DNA of 6,927 nucleotides from an uncultured Thiotrichaceae bacterium (GTDB taxonomy: Bacteria; Pseudomonadota; Gammaproteobacteria; Thiotrichales; Thiotrichaceae), in the NCBI GenBank assembly GCA_937931765.1, contig CALHAO010000502.1, forward strand, positions 1-6,927. Reading direction: 5' to 3'. The position numbers were made by a program, and so were the translations under genes. This document shows, in pieces, positions 6,606 to 6,927 of this stretch. Below the pieces are notes generated by a model. The model was not told where the DNA came from. It searched no databases and saw only the letters and a program-made list of their open reading frames with translations. Position 1 is the first letter of the stretch. Every line of letters starts with the position of its first letter.

Positions 6606-6863
6606 ATGGCAACATTGAATGTTTCACTACCTGATCAACTTCGTGAATGGGTTGGCACACAAGTGCAGTCCGGGCGTTACTCCAGTGCCAGTGATTATTT
6701 GCGTGACTTGATTCGCAATGATTTGCGCTCACAAAGTTCAGATACCCAATGGTTGGGCAATCATTTAGAGGAGCGTATGCAAACTCCTGATGAGGATTTT
6801 GTGGTGAGTCGTGCGAGTGATGTAAAAGCACGGATGCGGAAGCAACTGGAAAAAAGAGCATGA
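6606..6863 (+). CDS. parD: ParD-family antitoxin
   Basis: This 85-residue protein is the antitoxin of a type II toxin-antitoxin pair. Its N-terminal part (MATLNVSLPDQL, then REWVGTQVQSGRYSSASDYLRDLIRN, residues 1-38) is a ribbon-helix-helix DNA-binding domain of the ParD type. The strand is followed by two helices, and the characteristic GRYSSASDYLRD turn is present. The charged C-terminal half (about 50-85) should be flexible and wrap around the toxin, neutralising it. The length is normal for the family (about 80-90). AGGA at 6595-6598, 7 bases before the ATG, supports this start. Its stop overlaps the toxin start in an ATGA, giving tight translational coupling. The protein and the ParDE complex probably repress the promoter at 6550-6578. 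It could serve plasmid- or genomic-island-type maintenance, but no mobile element is visible here. Confidence 0.92.
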   Translation: MATLNVSLPDQLREWVGTQVQSGRYSSASDYLRDLIRNDLRSQSSDTQWLGNHLEERMQTPDEDFVVSRASDVKARMRKQLEKRA

Positions 6864-6927
6864 CAGAATTGCTCTATAGTTTTCACCCACTGGCTGATAA
6901 AAAGCAGGATGAAATCTGGTTTTATAC
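6860..6927 (+). CDS. parE: ParE/RelE-superfamily toxin, 5' part
   Basis: Only the first 22 codons are in the window, beginning at the ATG that overlaps the parD stop (ATGA, 6860-6863). The start of the product, YSFHPLADKKQDEIWFY, matches the opening of ParE-type toxins, where a strand is followed by a P-L-A-x-x-x-x-x-E-I-W-x-Y helix. ParE toxins act on DNA gyrase and block replication, while related RelE toxins cut mRNA; the fragment is too short to decide. The catalytic or gyrase-binding part lies beyond the edge, so whether the toxin is intact cannot be judged. Position directly after parD strengthens the call. Confidence 0.85.
   Translation, partial: MTELLYSFHPLADKKQDEIWFY

Noticed and set aside
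6604..6861. Minus-strand frame opposite parD
   Set aside because: It mirrors the antitoxin gene and has no recognisable protein features; parD is secure on the plus strand.

Overview
The window looks like a chromosomal segment from a gammaproteobacterium. The partial BioA, the NfsA-type nitroreductase and the acetoacetyl-CoA synthetase all resemble gammaproteobacterial proteins, but I cannot name a genus from the sequence alone. Coding sequence is dense at the left and centre. Sampled stretches of the nitroreductase gene run near 60% GC and stretches of the diguanylate cyclase gene near 30-48%, so the right third is visibly more AT-rich.

Left (1-1300): the 3' end of bioA (biotin synthesis aminotransferase) is followed after 10 bases by an nfsA-like NADPH/FMN nitroreductase. 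This pair meets a convergent gene at a long nested inverted repeat (1236-1286) that probably ends transcription on both strands.

Centre-left (1297-2407, minus strand): there is a small secreted protein made of one Cache sensor domain, with its own promoter and an AT-rich palindrome. Upstream of it is a flavodoxin-like FMN protein. The flavodoxin gene is divergent from a MarR-family regulator, and the space between them holds a near-perfect 18-bp palindrome that is a strong operator candidate.

Centre (2530-4956, plus strand): marR is followed after 24 bases by a full-length acetoacetyl-CoA synthetase, which activates acetoacetate for ketone-body or polyhydroxybutyrate-derived carbon use. The simplest model is one MarR protein that represses its own marR-synthetase operon and perhaps the divergent flavodoxin gene.

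Right (4957-6927): an intergenic stretch of about 300 bases holds several hairpins. It is followed by a membrane-bound diguanylate cyclase with an intact GGDEF signature but no recognisable product-inhibition site. Last comes a ParD antitoxin gene overlapping the start of a ParE-type toxin gene that runs off the window. The parDE promoter is well formed, with 10-bp-spaced repeats across the -35 box and a hairpin that covers the parD ribosome binding site.

I see no rRNA, tRNA, CRISPR array, insertion sequence or phage gene. No single wholly new system is evident. The most notable material is regulatory: the MarR palindrome, the Cache-gene palindrome, and the layered control sites ahead of parDE.
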